DNA of 64,000 nucleotides, taken from NCBI RefSeq assembly GCF_030719295.1, contig NZ_CP120997.1:2232001-2296000 (forward strand), read 5' to 3'. Below, piece after piece: positions 54,004 through 63,038 of the stretch. Numbering within the stretch: the first letter of the stretch is position 1; every line of letters starts with the position of its first letter. The DNA comes from Streptomyces sp. Mut1 (GTDB lineage: Bacteria; Actinomycetota; Actinomycetes; Streptomycetales; Streptomycetaceae). The notes beneath the pieces were generated by a model. That model was not told where the DNA came from and made no database searches. It saw only the letters and a program-made list of their open reading frames with translations. The translations under genes and the position numbers were made by a program.

Positions 54004-54053
54004 GGGGTGGGGAGCGGGCCCGCCGCGGGCGCGACGGCCCCGCTCCCCACCCC
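54004..54053 (-). terminator. Terminator of the S41 protease gene
   Basis: 14-bp stem (54004-54017 / 54040-54053), 6 bases after the stop. Confidence 0.7.
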
Positions 54054-54058
54054 TCACC

Positions 54059-57000
54059 TCACTCCGGAAGCCCCGGCGGCTCCGGCGCCGTCTTCGCCGG
54101 CGCCTCCGTCAGCGACTCCAGCGCGATCCGGACCGCCTCGTCCAACTGCGGGTCACGCCCCTCCGCGTGGTCCCGCGGCGTCATGACGACCTCCACGTCC
54201 GGGTCGACGCCGTGGTTCTCGACGCCCCACCCGTACCCCTCCAGCCAGAACGCGTACTTCGGCTGGGTGACCAGCGTGCCGTCGACGAGCCGGTAGCGGT
54301 TGTCGATGCCGATCACGCCGCCCCAGGTGCGCACGCCGACCACGGGCCCGATGTCCAGGGCCTTGATCGCCGCGTTCACGATGTCGCCGTCCGAGCCGGA
54401 GAACTCGTTGGCGACGGCGACGACGGGCCCGCGCGGCGCGTCGCCCGGGTAGCTGGCGGGGCGCATGCCGCGCGGCAGGTCCCAGCCGACGATGCGGCGG
54501 GCCAGCTTCTCCACGACGAGCTGCGAGGTGTGGCCGCCACGGTTCTCCCGTACGTCCACGACCAGGCCCTCGCGCGCCACCTCGGTGCGCAGGTCGCGGT
54601 GGATCTGGGCCCAGCCGGAGCCGACCATGTCGGGGACGTGGAGGTAGCCCAGGCGCCCGCCGGACCGCTCGTGCACGTACGCGCGCCGGTCGGCGACCCA
54701 CGCGTGGTAGCGCAGCGCCTCCTCGTCGTGGACGGGCACCACGACGACATGGCGCCTCTCGCCGCCGTCGGCCGGCGAGACGGTCAGCTCGACGGGCTTG
54801 CCGGCCGAGCCGGTGAGCAGGGGCGCGGGGCCGGTGAGCGCGTCGACGGGGTGGCCGTCGACCGCCAGGATCGCGTCCCCGGGCCGGACGGCGACGCCCG
54901 GCGCGGCGAGCGGCGAGCGGGCGGCCGGGTCCGAGGTCTCGGAGGGCAGGATGCGGTCGATGCGCCAGCTGCCGTCCTCCGCGCGGGAGAGGTCCGCCCC
55001 GAGCAGCCCCTGCCGGGCCGACTCGTCGCGCCACCCGCCGGGCGGGGTCACGTAGGCGTGGGAGGTGCCCAGCTCGCCCTGGACCTCCCAGAGCAGGTCG
55101 ATGAGGTCGTCGTGGGTCGCGACGCGCTCCAGGACCGGCCGGTAGCGGTCCAGGACCCCGTCCCAGTCGACGCCGCCCATGTCGGGGCGCCAGAAGTTGT
55201 CCCGCATGACGCGGCCGGCCTCGTCGTACATCTGGCGCCATTCGGCGGCCGGGTCGAGGGTGCGGCGGATGCGGGACAGGTCGACGGTGACGGGGTCGTC
55301 GTGGTCGTCGTCGGAGCTCGCGGGCACCCGGCTGTCGGACGGGACGACGGACAGCTTGCCGTGGCTGACGAGGGCGAGCCGCTTCCCGTCGCCGCTGACC
55401 GCGAAACGGCTGACGTCGGAGGTGAGTTCCTCGCAGCGCAGCTTTTCGAGGTCGTACCGCTCCAGGACGGTCTCCGGGCGGCGGGCGTCGGGGCCCGCCC
55501 CGCTCGTGCCGAGGACCCCGGTGACCGGGTGGCGCAGCCAGAGCAGCCCGTCCCGTGCGGCCCGGAGCGAGGAGTAGACGGCGGCCTCGACGGGAAGGGG
55601 CACGATCCGGTCGGCGAGGCCTTCCAGGTCGATGCGGGTGATGGGCAGGGCGGTGGGGTTGTCCTCGCCTTCGCCCCCCTTCTCCTTCTCGGTCGGCCGG
55701 CCGTGCAGCTGCGGCCCGAACGGGGAAGGGGTGGTCGCCGCGAGCGTCAGCAGGTGCGGCCGGCAGGAGCCGATGAACGCCAGGTCGAAGACGTGGGCGT
55801 CGTAGATCGGGTCGAAGGCGCGCTCGGAGAGGAAGGCCAGGTGCTTTCCGTCGGCGGTGAAGGCGGGCGCGAAGTCCCGGAAGCGCAGCGGGGTGGCCTC
55901 GGAGACCGAGAGGTCCGCGATGTGGGCCAGCTTGAGCTGGCTGAGCGGCTCGGGGCCGGGGTGCGACCAGGCGAGCCAGGCGGAGTCGGGCGACCAGGCG
56001 AGCCCGGAGGCGTCGCCGTTCTCGCTGCGGTCCACCTCGTGGATCTCGCCGCTCTCCCGCTCCACGACCAGGACCCGCCCGTCGTGGGCGGCGACCGCGA
56101 ACCGGCTGCCGTCGGGGGCGGGGGCCAGGTCCAGGACGCGGCCGAGCCGGCCGGCCGCCAGGCGGCGGGGCTCGGCGCCGGGCGCGGTGCCGGTGGCGGG
56201 GGCGCACTCCAGCGCGTCGTCGCCCTCGGCGTCGGTGACCCAGACGACGTGCTGGTCGCCGTCGGCCTGGAACGTACGGGGCAGCCTGGCCCGTACGCCG
56301 GGTTCGGCGGCGAGCGCGCGGGCGGGGCCCTCGCGGTGGGTGACCCAGTGGACGGCGCCCCGGGTGCAGACCGCGCTGCCGCGTCCGGTGCGGTCCGGGG
56401 ACGCGCTGGTCAGGTGGCTGTCGGCGTGCAGCGGGTAGGGCTGGAGGTCGGCGCGCTGGCCGCCGAGCCGGATCTCGACGCGGCGGGGCTCCTCGCTCTC
56501 CAGGCTGTCCAGGAGCCAGAGTTCACCGGCCGACGCGTAGGCGACCCGGGTGCCGTCGGTGGTGGCGTGCCGGGCGTAGAAGCCGTCGGTGCCGGTGTGC
56601 CGGCGCAGGTCGCCGCCGTCGGGCAGGGAGGAGTAGAGGGCGCCGACGCCCTCGTGGTCGGAGAGGAACGCGATGCGCTCCCCCACCCACATCGGGCACT
56701 CGATGTTGCCGTCGAGGTCCTCGTGGAGGCGGGCGAACTCCTGTGGGTCGTCCCCGGCCGCGATCCAGAGCTTGCCGGCCGTGCCACCGCGGTAGCGCTT
56801 CCAGGTGGCGGCCTCGCGCCCCATGGTGGCCGAAAGCAGCAGGACCCGTCCGCCGGGCCCGTACGCGAGGGAGCCGACGGGCCCGTACGGGAGGGTCCGC
56901 GCGGGACCGCCGTCGACCGGGACGGCCCGAGCCCAGCTGCGGCGCAGCGAGACCTGGCCCTGGGTGCTCGTGACCAGTACGTCCCCATCGGGGGTCCAGC

Positions 57001-57280
57001 CGCGCACGGTGGTGCGGGCGTCGCCCCAGTGGGTGAGCCGTCGCGAGGGCCCGCCGTCGGCGGGGGCGAGATGCACCTCGGGCGCCCCGTCGCGGGTGGA
57101 GGTCCAGGCGACGAGGGTGCCGTCGGGAGATATGCGCGGCTGGGCGACTGGACGGTTGTCGGCGCTGATTCGCCACGCCCGTCCGCCGTCGAGCGGGGCG
57201 AGCCAGACGTCGTCCTCGGCTGTGAAGGCGATCAAGTCACCGTGGACATGGGGGTACCGGAGGTAGGAAGGCTGTGTCAC
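54059..57280 (-). CDS. Tricorn-like S41 peptidase
   Basis: 1073 residues from a GTG at 57280 (TAGGCT 7 bases upstream, no Shine-Dalgarno). Layout follows archaeal tricorn protease: an N-terminal beta-propeller region (YLRYPHVHGDLIAFTAEDDVW; repeated ISPDG/WSPDS blades to about 640), a helical core domain (RVMRDNFWRPDMGG near 700), a PDZ-like domain (AVRPGDAILAVDG near 790) and the catalytic S41 domain with the nucleophile in EFSGSDGD near 960 and YLHVPDMVGSGW before it. No signal peptide, so a cytoplasmic peptide-degrading role is likely. Confidence 0.92.
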   Translation of the reverse strand: MTQPSYLRYPHVHGDLIAFTAEDDVWLAPLDGGRAWRISADNRPVAQPRISPDGTLVAWTSTRDGAPEVHLAPADGGPSRRLTHWGDARTTVRGWTPDGDVLVTSTQGQVSLRRSWARAVPVDGGPARTLPYGPVGSLAYGPGGRVLLLSATMGREAATWKRYRGGTAGKLWIAAGDDPQEFARLHEDLDGNIECPMWVGERIAFLSDHEGVGALYSSLPDGGDLRRHTGTDGFYARHATTDGTRVAYASAGELWLLDSLESEEPRRVEIRLGGQRADLQPYPLHADSHLTSASPDRTGRGSAVCTRGAVHWVTHREGPARALAAEPGVRARLPRTFQADGDQHVVWVTDAEGDDALECAPATGTAPGAEPRRLAAGRLGRVLDLAPAPDGSRFAVAAHDGRVLVVERESGEIHEVDRSENGDASGLAWSPDSAWLAWSHPGPEPLSQLKLAHIADLSVSEATPLRFRDFAPAFTADGKHLAFLSERAFDPIYDAHVFDLAFIGSCRPHLLTLAATTPSPFGPQLHGRPTEKEKGGEGEDNPTALPITRIDLEGLADRIVPLPVEAAVYSSLRAARDGLLWLRHPVTGVLGTSGAGPDARRPETVLERYDLEKLRCEELTSDVSRFAVSGDGKRLALVSHGKLSVVPSDSRVPASSDDDHDDPVTVDLSRIRRTLDPAAEWRQMYDEAGRVMRDNFWRPDMGGVDWDGVLDRYRPVLERVATHDDLIDLLWEVQGELGTSHAYVTPPGGWRDESARQGLLGADLSRAEDGSWRIDRILPSETSDPAARSPLAAPGVAVRPGDAILAVDGHPVDALTGPAPLLTGSAGKPVELTVSPADGGERRHVVVVPVHDEEALRYHAWVADRRAYVHERSGGRLGYLHVPDMVGSGWAQIHRDLRTEVAREGLVVDVRENRGGHTSQLVVEKLARRIVGWDLPRGMRPASYPGDAPRGPVVAVANEFSGSDGDIVNAAIKALDIGPVVGVRTWGGVIGIDNRYRLVDGTLVTQPKYAFWLEGYGWGVENHGVDPDVEVVMTPRDHAEGRDPQLDEAVRIALESLTEAPAKTAPEPPGLPE

Positions 57281-57287
57281 ACGGTTC

Positions 57288-57293
57288 AGCCTA
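57288..57293 (-). promoter_or_regulatory. -10 element of leaderless S41 promoter
   Basis: TAGGCT on the minus strand, 7 bases before the GTG at 57280. Confidence 0.5.
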
Positions 57294-57418
57294 GGCCGCG
57301 GACGTCCGAGGTGGTACGGGGTTGGCCGGAGTACGTCGTGGCACGGTGGAAGTGCGGCGCACATGCCCCTGGGATATGCGCCCCCTCGCACGTCCGGCCG
57401 CCCCCTCCGGAGCGGCGC

Positions 57419-57946
57419 TCACTTGCCGGGGTACGCGGTCACCGTCACCGTCACGGTGGCCGTCGGCCCGTTGACCGGCCCCGCGCCCCCGGCGGGCGGT
57501 GCGGTCGTGGCGGGGGCCGCGCAGTCGCCGAGCAGGGTGGCCCGGAAGACGGCGCGCCCGCCGGTCTTGGCCGTCATGTCTCCGCGTACGCAGCGGCCGT
57601 TGACCGCGTGGGTCACCCGGCCGTCGAGTGTGATCTTCTGCCTGTCCTTCGTCCTGCCGTCGCAGTGGACCTCGGCCACCCGTTGCGCGGAGGCGGATGC
57701 GGAGGCCTTCGCTTCGTCCTTGCCGAGGCCGGCGGTGCAGCTCAGCCAGCTCACGTCGATGCCTTCGTGCTCCAGCGCGCGGGTGGCGGTCCGGTCGGTG
57801 GTCACGGCGACGGCCGCGGTGTTCAGCGTGTCGAGGCCGTCGGCCGGTTCACAGGCGGTGAGGCCGGTGACGGCTGCGGCGGCGAGGCAGAGTGCGGCCG
57901 GAAAGCGACGGACCGCGCGACGGCTCCATGCCCTTGATGTCCCCAT
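57419..57946 (-). CDS. Lipoprotein, DUF4333-like
   Basis: 175 residues from the ATG at 57946. Basic N-terminus (SRRAVRRFP), hydrophobic stretch and lipobox GLTAC near residue 33. The rest is a small secreted domain with a pattern of Cys residues (SWLSCTAGLG, VHCDGRTKD, NGRCVRGD, GDCAAP) that could form two disulfides, ending in a Thr/Val-rich tail. Resembles secreted proteins of the DUF4333 type but the family call is tentative. Function unknown. Confidence 0.7.
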   Translation of the reverse strand: MGTSRAWSRRAVRRFPAALCLAAAAVTGLTACEPADGLDTLNTAAVAVTTDRTATRALEHEGIDVSWLSCTAGLGKDEAKASASASAQRVAEVHCDGRTKDRQKITLDGRVTHAVNGRCVRGDMTAKTGGRAVFRATLLGDCAAPATTAPPAGGAGPVNGPTATVTVTVTAYPGK

Positions 57947-58018
57947 AAAGGCAGCTTCCCACCGCTCCTGACGGTGCGGTAGACCGCTTGTGGCCACAAC
58001 CACCCCATCGGGGCGGGG

Positions 58019-58765
58019 TTACGACCAGCGCCCCGTGCGTCCCAGCAGCAGCGCCGTCGCCGCCGTGCCCGCCGTGGAGGTGCGCAGGACGGTCGGGCCG
58101 AGCCGGCAGACGCGGGCCCCGGCGGCCTGGAACACGGCCAGTTCCTGCGGCGAGACGCCTCCCTCCGGGCCGACGATCAGCACGATCTCACCGGCCTCGG
58201 GCAGGTCGACGGTGGCCAGCGGTTCGCTGTCGTGGCCGCGGTCCTCGTGCAGGATGGCCGCGAAGTCCGCGGTGGCCACCAGCGCGGCGACCTGCTTGGT
58301 GGACGCCGCGTCCGCCACGTCCGGGAACCGCACCCGGCGGGACTGCTTGCCGGCCTCCCGGGCCGTGCTGCGCCATTTCGCGAGGGACTTGAGGCCCCGG
58401 TCGCCCTTCCACTGGGTGATGCAGCGCGCCGCCTGCCACGGCACGATCGCGTCGGCCCCGGTCTCGGTCATCGTCTCGACGGCGACCTCGCCCCGGTCCC
58501 CCTTGGGCAGGGCCTGCACGACGGTGATCCGGGCGGCCGGGCGCGGCTCCTCGTGCACCGGGTCCAGGCCGCCCACGACCAGCCGGTCCTTGCCCTCGGC
58601 GGCCTTCACGACGCCCTCGGCCCACCGGCCGCGGCCGTCGGTCAGGACGACGTCCTCCCCGGCGTGCAGGCGCTTCACCGAGACGGCGTGCCGTCCCTCG
58701 GGCCCGTCGAGGACGAACTCGGTCCCGCCGGGCAGGTCTTCGACGACGAAGACGGGTGCCGTCAC
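58019..58765 (-). CDS. rsmE: 16S rRNA (uracil1498-N3)-methyltransferase RsmE
   Basis: 248 residues from a GTG at 58765 with AAGGAGT 5 bases upstream. SPOUT-fold: the N-terminal PUA-like part (VEDLPGGTEFVLDGPEGRHA), then LPKGDRGEVAVETMTETGAD near residue 95 and the SAM-binding knot IVLIVGPEGGVSPQEL near 195 with RLGPTVLRTSTAGTAA. It methylates U1498 of 16S rRNA. The start overlaps the stop of the nitronate monooxygenase gene (GTGA). Confidence 0.95.
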   Translation of the reverse strand: MTAPVFVVEDLPGGTEFVLDGPEGRHAVSVKRLHAGEDVVLTDGRGRWAEGVVKAAEGKDRLVVGGLDPVHEEPRPAARITVVQALPKGDRGEVAVETMTETGADAIVPWQAARCITQWKGDRGLKSLAKWRSTAREAGKQSRRVRFPDVADAASTKQVAALVATADFAAILHEDRGHDSEPLATVDLPEAGEIVLIVGPEGGVSPQELAVFQAAGARVCRLGPTVLRTSTAGTAATALLLGRTGRWS

Positions 58766-59835
58766 TGTGTACTCCTTGCGCTCACTGCCGTCCGTGCGGC
58801 GTCCAGTTCCTCGACGAGCAGCCGGACCAGCCGGCCCACGGGCAGCTCGCGGGCCATCCGGTGGCCCTGCCCCGCCCACAGCGCCATGCCCTGCGCGTCC
58901 CCGGCACGGGCCGCCGCCTTGCGCAGCGGGGAGGTCATGTGGTGGACCTGGGGGTAGGCGGCGGGGGCGTACGGTCCGTGCTCGCGCACGAAGCGGTTGA
59001 CCAGGCCGCGGGCCGGGCGCCCGGAGAAGGCCCGGGTCAGCGTGGTGCGGACGAACAGCGGGTTGGTCAGGGCCTGTTTGTGCAGCAGGTGGGCGCCGGA
59101 CTCGGGGCAGACCAGGAACGCGGTGCCGAGCTGGGCGGCGTCGGCGCCCGCCGCGAGCACCGCGGCGATCTGCGCGCCGCGCATCAGCCCGCCCGCGGCG
59201 ATCACCGGTATCTGCACGGTCTCGCGCACCTGGGTCACCAGGGACAGCAGCCCGGTCCCGCCGCCGTCGGTCTCCGGGTCGTCGCGGAACGTGGAGCGGT
59301 GGCCGCCCGCCTCGGTGCCCTGGGCGCAGACGGCGTCGGCGCCGGCCCACTGCGCGGCCTGGGCCTCCTCGGGCGAGGTGACGGTGACGACGGTGTACGT
59401 ACCGGCGGCGGCGAACGCGTCGAGGGTGTCGCGCGAGGGGCAGCCGAAGGTGAAGGAGACGACCGGAACCGGGTCTTCCAGCAGGATGGCGAGCTTGGCC
59501 TCGTAGCCGTCGTCCCCGCAGGCGTCGGTGTCACCGAGGGGCGTCTCGTACCAGGTGGCCTCGCCGGCGAGCTGGTGGCGGTAGACCTCCAGGGCACCCG
59601 GGTCGGCGAGCTTCTGCTGCGGCATGAAGAGGTTGACGCCGAAGGGCTGTCCGGTCAGCCCGCGCACCTGCTTGATCTCCTGGTACATGCCGTCCGCCGT
59701 CTTGTACCCGGCGGCCAGGAAACCGAGCCCGCCGGCATCGGCGACCGACGCCGCCAACTGCGGGCAGGACGGACCGCCCGCCATCGGGGCCTGCACGATC
59801 GGATACCGGCAGAGATCGGTCAATGCGGAGGACAT
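58762..59835 (-). CDS. Nitronate monooxygenase (2-nitropropane dioxygenase-like)
   Basis: 357 residues. FMN-dependent TIM barrel: YPIVQAPMAGGPSCPQLAA at residue 10, GVNLFMP near 65, the catalytic-His motif QGTEAGGHRST near 178 and the FMN phosphate loop AAGGLMRGAQIAAVLAAGAD near 220. It oxidises alkyl nitronates. CACGAT lies 6 bases before the ATG and there is no Shine-Dalgarno. Upstream partner of rsmE in a two-gene unit. Confidence 0.92.
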   Translation of the reverse strand: MSSALTDLCRYPIVQAPMAGGPSCPQLAASVADAGGLGFLAAGYKTADGMYQEIKQVRGLTGQPFGVNLFMPQQKLADPGALEVYRHQLAGEATWYETPLGDTDACGDDGYEAKLAILLEDPVPVVSFTFGCPSRDTLDAFAAAGTYTVVTVTSPEEAQAAQWAGADAVCAQGTEAGGHRSTFRDDPETDGGGTGLLSLVTQVRETVQIPVIAAGGLMRGAQIAAVLAAGADAAQLGTAFLVCPESGAHLLHKQALTNPLFVRTTLTRAFSGRPARGLVNRFVREHGPYAPAAYPQVHHMTSPLRKAAARAGDAQGMALWAGQGHRMARELPVGRLVRLLVEELDAARTAVSARSTQ

Positions 59836-59841
59836 GACCGC

Positions 59842-59847
59842 ATCGTG
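59842..59847 (-). promoter_or_regulatory. -10-like element before the nitronate monooxygenase gene
   Basis: CACGAT on the minus strand, 6 bases before the ATG; a weaker example of the leaderless pattern. Confidence 0.35.
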
Positions 59848-59900
59848 TCATGTCCCTCCTGTCCCGTGATGCCCGCCCCACGACAGCTTTCGTCCGGTGC

Positions 59901-59928
59901 GGTACGGGCCCGGGGCCGGGCCCGTACC
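59901..59928 (-). terminator. Terminator of the hrcA-dnaJ operon
   Basis: 11-bp perfect stem GGTACGGGCCC / GGGCCCGTACC, 16 bases after the dnaJ stop. Confidence 0.75.
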
Positions 59929-59944
59929 GGACGGACGGGTGCCG

Positions 59945-61081
59945 TCAGCGGCCGTTGAACGCGTCCTTCAGACGCGAGAACAGGCCCTGCTGGCCGGGCT
60001 GGAACTGGCCGGTGGGCCGCTCCTCGCCGCGCAGTTTGGCCAGTTCGCGCAGGAGGCGTTCCTGCTCGGGGTCCATCTTGACCGGGGTGGTGACCTCGAC
60101 GTGCACGATGAGGTCGCCGCGTCCGCCGCCCCGCAGGTGGGTGATGCCGCGGCCGTGCAGCGGGACGGACTGGCCGGACTGGGTGCCCGGCCGGATGTCG
60201 ACCTCTTCCAGGCCGTCGAGCGTCTCCAGCGGCACCTTGGTGCCGAGGGCCGCCGCCGTCATGGGGATGGTGACCGTGCAGTGCAGGTCGTCGCCGCGGC
60301 GCTGGAACACCGCGTGCGCCAGCTCGTGGATCTCGACGTAGAGGTCCCCGGCGGGGCCGCCGCCGGGGCCGACCTCGCCCTCGCCCGCGAGCTGGATGCG
60401 GGTGCCGTTGTCGACACCCGCGGGGATCTTCACGGTCAGCGTGCGCCGCGAACGGATGCGGCCGTCGCCGGCGCACTCCGGGCACGGGGTCGGCACGACC
60501 GTGCCGAAGCCCTGGCACTGCGGGCAGGGCCGCGAGGTCATGACCTGGCCGAGGAAGGACCGGGTGACCTGGGAGACCTCACCGCGGCCGCGGCACATGT
60601 CGCAGGTCTGCGCGGAGGTGCCGGGGGCCGCGCCCTCGCCGCTGCACGTCGTACAGACGACGGCCGTGTCGACCTGGATGTCCTTGGTCGTGCCGAAGGC
60701 CGCCTCGGACAGGTCGATCTCCAGCCGGATCATGGCGTCCTGGCCGCGCCGGGTGCGCGAACGGGGTCCGCGCTGCGACGACGTACCGAAGAACGCGTCC
60801 ATGATGTCGGAGAAATTACCGAAGCCGCCCTGGCCGAACCCGCCCGCGCCGCCGCCCCCGGACTGGGAGAGCGGGTCGCCGCCGAGGTCGTAGACCTGCT
60901 TCTTCTGTGCGTCCGACAGGACCTCGTAAGCGGCGTTGATCTCCTTGAACCGCTCCTGGGTCTTCGGATCGGGGTTGACGTCCGGGTGCAGCTCGCGGGC
61001 GAGCCTCCGGAATGCCTTCTTGATCTCGTCCTGAGAGGCGTCGCGGCGCACGCCGAGTACGGCGTAGTAGTCCGTGGCCAC
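59945..61081 (-). CDS. dnaJ: Chaperone protein DnaJ (DnaJ2-type)
   Basis: 378 residues. J-domain with YYAVLGVRRDASQDEIKKAF and the HPD motif near residue 33, a Gly-rich linker (GGGGAGGFGQGGFG), four CxxCxGxG zinc repeats (CTTCSGEG, CDMCRGRG, CPQCQGFG, CPECAGDG) from about 145 to 210 and the C-terminal client-binding region. It stimulates DnaK. It follows hrcA directly (no gap between stop and start), the usual dnaJ2-hrcA arrangement of actinobacteria, and is thus under CIRCE control. Confidence 0.96.
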   Translation of the reverse strand: MATDYYAVLGVRRDASQDEIKKAFRRLARELHPDVNPDPKTQERFKEINAAYEVLSDAQKKQVYDLGGDPLSQSGGGGAGGFGQGGFGNFSDIMDAFFGTSSQRGPRSRTRRGQDAMIRLEIDLSEAAFGTTKDIQVDTAVVCTTCSGEGAAPGTSAQTCDMCRGRGEVSQVTRSFLGQVMTSRPCPQCQGFGTVVPTPCPECAGDGRIRSRRTLTVKIPAGVDNGTRIQLAGEGEVGPGGGPAGDLYVEIHELAHAVFQRRGDDLHCTVTIPMTAAALGTKVPLETLDGLEEVDIRPGTQSGQSVPLHGRGITHLRGGGRGDLIVHVEVTTPVKMDPEQERLLRELAKLRGEERPTGQFQPGQQGLFSRLKDAFNGR

Positions 61082-62098
61082 TTACGACTCCGCCAGGATC
61101 TGTCCGACGTAACGTGCCACTGCGCGTACCGCTCCCATCGTTCCGGGGTAGTCCATGCGGGTCGGTCCGACCACGCCGAGTTTGGCGACTGCCTCGTCGC
61201 CCGAACCGTAGCCGACCGCGACGACGGACGTGGAGTTGAGCCCCTCGTGGGCGTTCTCGTGCCCGATACGTACGGTCATGCCCGAGTCCGTGGCCTCGCC
61301 GAGCAGCTTCAGCAGCACGACCTGCTCCTCCAGTGCCTCAAGCACCGGCCGGATCATCACCGGGAAGTCGTGTCCGAAGCGGGTGAGGTTGGAGGTGCCG
61401 CCGATCATCAGCCGCTCCTCCGTCTCCTCGACGAGGGTTTCGAGCAGGATCGAGAGCACGGTGGACACGGTTCCCCGGTCCTCGCTCTCGAAGGATTCCG
61501 GCAGGTCCTGCACCAGCTGCGGGACGTCCGTGAAACGGCGCCCCACCACCCGGCTGTTGAGCCGGGCCCGCAGATCGGCGAGAGACGTCTCGCCGAACGG
61601 CGCCGGGCAGTCGACCAGCCGCTGTTCGACCCGGCCGGTGTCCGTGATCAGCACGAGCATCAGCCGCGCCGGAGCCAGGGACAGCAGTTCCACGTGCCGC
61701 ACCGTCGAGCGGGTCAGCGAGGGGTACTGCACGACGGCGACCTGCCGGGTCAGCTGCGCGAGCAGCCGTACGGTCCGGCCCACGACGTCGTCGAGGTCGA
61801 CCGCGCCGTCGAGGAAGTTCTGAATGGCGCGGCGCTCCGGCGACGAGAGGGGCTTGACGCCCGCGAGCTTGTCGACGAAGAGCCGGTAGCCCTTGTCCGT
61901 CGGGATGCGCCCCGCGCTGGTGTGGGGCTGGGCGATGAAGCCCTCGTCCTCCAGCACCGCCATGTCGTTGCGGACGGTGGCCGGGGAGACCCCCAGCCGG
62001 TGCCGCTCGGTGAGCGCCTTGGAGCCGACGGGCTCCTCGGTTCCGACGTAGTCCTGAACGATGGCGCGCAGCACTTCGAGTCTGCGTTCGCTGAGCAT
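61082..62098 (-). CDS. hrcA: Heat-inducible transcriptional repressor HrcA
   Basis: 338 residues from the ATG at 62098, with GGAGG 8 bases upstream. N-terminal winged helix ([59 protein letters not shown]) and GAF-like regulatory domain with [20 protein letters not shown]. It binds CIRCE and represses heat-shock genes. A CIRCE element lies 59 bases upstream, so it is autoregulated. Confidence 0.97.
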   Translation of the reverse strand: MLSERRLEVLRAIVQDYVGTEEPVGSKALTERHRLGVSPATVRNDMAVLEDEGFIAQPHTSAGRIPTDKGYRLFVDKLAGVKPLSSPERRAIQNFLDGAVDLDDVVGRTVRLLAQLTRQVAVVQYPSLTRSTVRHVELLSLAPARLMLVLITDTGRVEQRLVDCPAPFGETSLADLRARLNSRVVGRRFTDVPQLVQDLPESFESEDRGTVSTVLSILLETLVEETEERLMIGGTSNLTRFGHDFPVMIRPVLEALEEQVVLLKLLGEATDSGMTVRIGHENAHEGLNSTSVVAVGYGSGDEAVAKLGVVGPTRMDYPGTMGAVRAVARYVGQILAES

Positions 62099-62156
62099 CG
62101 CGCACACCTCCAGCTGTCTACCTCGGTGGTTCTCGGGCCGTTCCCGGGATTCCTCC

Positions 62157-62181
62157 TGGCACTCGGTGCGTACGAGTGCCA
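62157..62181. promoter_or_regulatory. CIRCE element (HrcA operator)
   Basis: TGGCACTC-N9-GAGTGCCA, an 8-9-8 inverted repeat close to the consensus TTAGCACTC-N9-GAGTGCTAA. On the minus strand TTGCTA and TACACT with a 19-base spacer lie upstream as the likely promoter. Confidence 0.85.
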
Positions 62182-62270
62182 ACGATCCCCGGTCAGTGTA
62201 CGGCGACGGGGTGGTGCCCTAGCAAGGGCGACCGGCCACACCACTGCGGGAGCGCGCGGGCCGATGCCGA

Positions 62271-62276
62271 TAGCGT
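62271..62276 (+). promoter_or_regulatory. -10 element of leaderless MBL promoter
   Basis: TAGCGT, 6 bases before the ATG at 62283. Confidence 0.45.
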
Positions 62277-62282
62277 CGCCGT

Positions 62283-63014
62283 ATGGACGCCTCTTGGGAA
62301 GACTTCGGGTGGGAGCGGCTCGGTCACGGAGTGGGCCGTCGGCGCCTTCCGGTGTGGGACGCGACGGCCCTGCTGGTGGCCGGGGCGGACGGGGTGCTGC
62401 TCTGCGACACCGGTGCGTCGCTGCGTGAGGGGGTGGAGCTGCGCACCCAGGCGCAGGCGCTGCTCGGCCGGAGGGTGACGCACATCGCACTCAGCCACCC
62501 CCATTTCGATCATGTGCTGGGCACGGCGGCCTTCGCCGGGGTGCGCGTGTACGGCGCGGCGGGCACGCGGGACCTGATGCGGCGGGGGGCGGAGGAGCTG
62601 TACGCCGACGCGGTGAGCCAGGGCCTGCCCGAGCCGGACGCGGCCGAGTCCACCGATGTGCTCGTGGCCCCGGGCCACGAGGTGTCCGGGGAGAGCGCGC
62701 TCGATCTGGGCGGCGGCCGGAAAGTGCTGCTGGTGAACGTGGGCGCGGCGCACAGCGGCCACGACCTCGCGGTGCTGGTCCCGGGCTCCTGCGGCTCGCC
62801 CGCCCTCGTGTTCTGCGGCGACCTGGTCGAGGAGGCCGGTGAACCGCAGGCGGGCCCGGACGCCCGCCCCGCCCGCTGGCCGGGCGCGCTGGACCGGCTG
62901 CTGGCACTGGGCGGCGAGGACGCGCTGTACGTGCCGGGGCACGGCGCCGTGGTGGACGCGGCGTTCGTCCGGGCACAGCGCGAGGCACTGGCGGAACGGT
63001 TCGGCGTGTCGTAG
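62283..63014 (+). CDS. MBL-fold metallo-hydrolase
   Basis: 243 residues. Metallo-beta-lactamase fold with SHPHFDHVLG near residue 77 (HxHxDH), VGAAHSGHDLAVLVPG near 155 (His ligand), CGDLVEE near 180 (Asp ligand) and YVPGHGAVVD near 222. A cytosolic hydrolase of unknown substrate; the PHFDH form and GHG suggest the glyoxalase II-like branch. Leaderless start (TAGCGT 6 bases upstream), divergent from hrcA. Confidence 0.88.
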   Translation: MDASWEDFGWERLGHGVGRRRLPVWDATALLVAGADGVLLCDTGASLREGVELRTQAQALLGRRVTHIALSHPHFDHVLGTAAFAGVRVYGAAGTRDLMRRGAEELYADAVSQGLPEPDAAESTDVLVAPGHEVSGESALDLGGGRKVLLVNVGAAHSGHDLAVLVPGSCGSPALVFCGDLVEEAGEPQAGPDARPARWPGALDRLLALGGEDALYVPGHGAVVDAAFVRAQREALAERFGVS

Positions 63015-63026
63015 CCCTTCCCCGCT

Positions 63027-63032
63027 TATCGT
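63027..63032 (+). promoter_or_regulatory. -10 element of leaderless DUF3097 promoter
   Basis: TATCGT, 6 bases before the ATG at 63039. Confidence 0.45.
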
Positions 63033-63038
63033 CGTGCG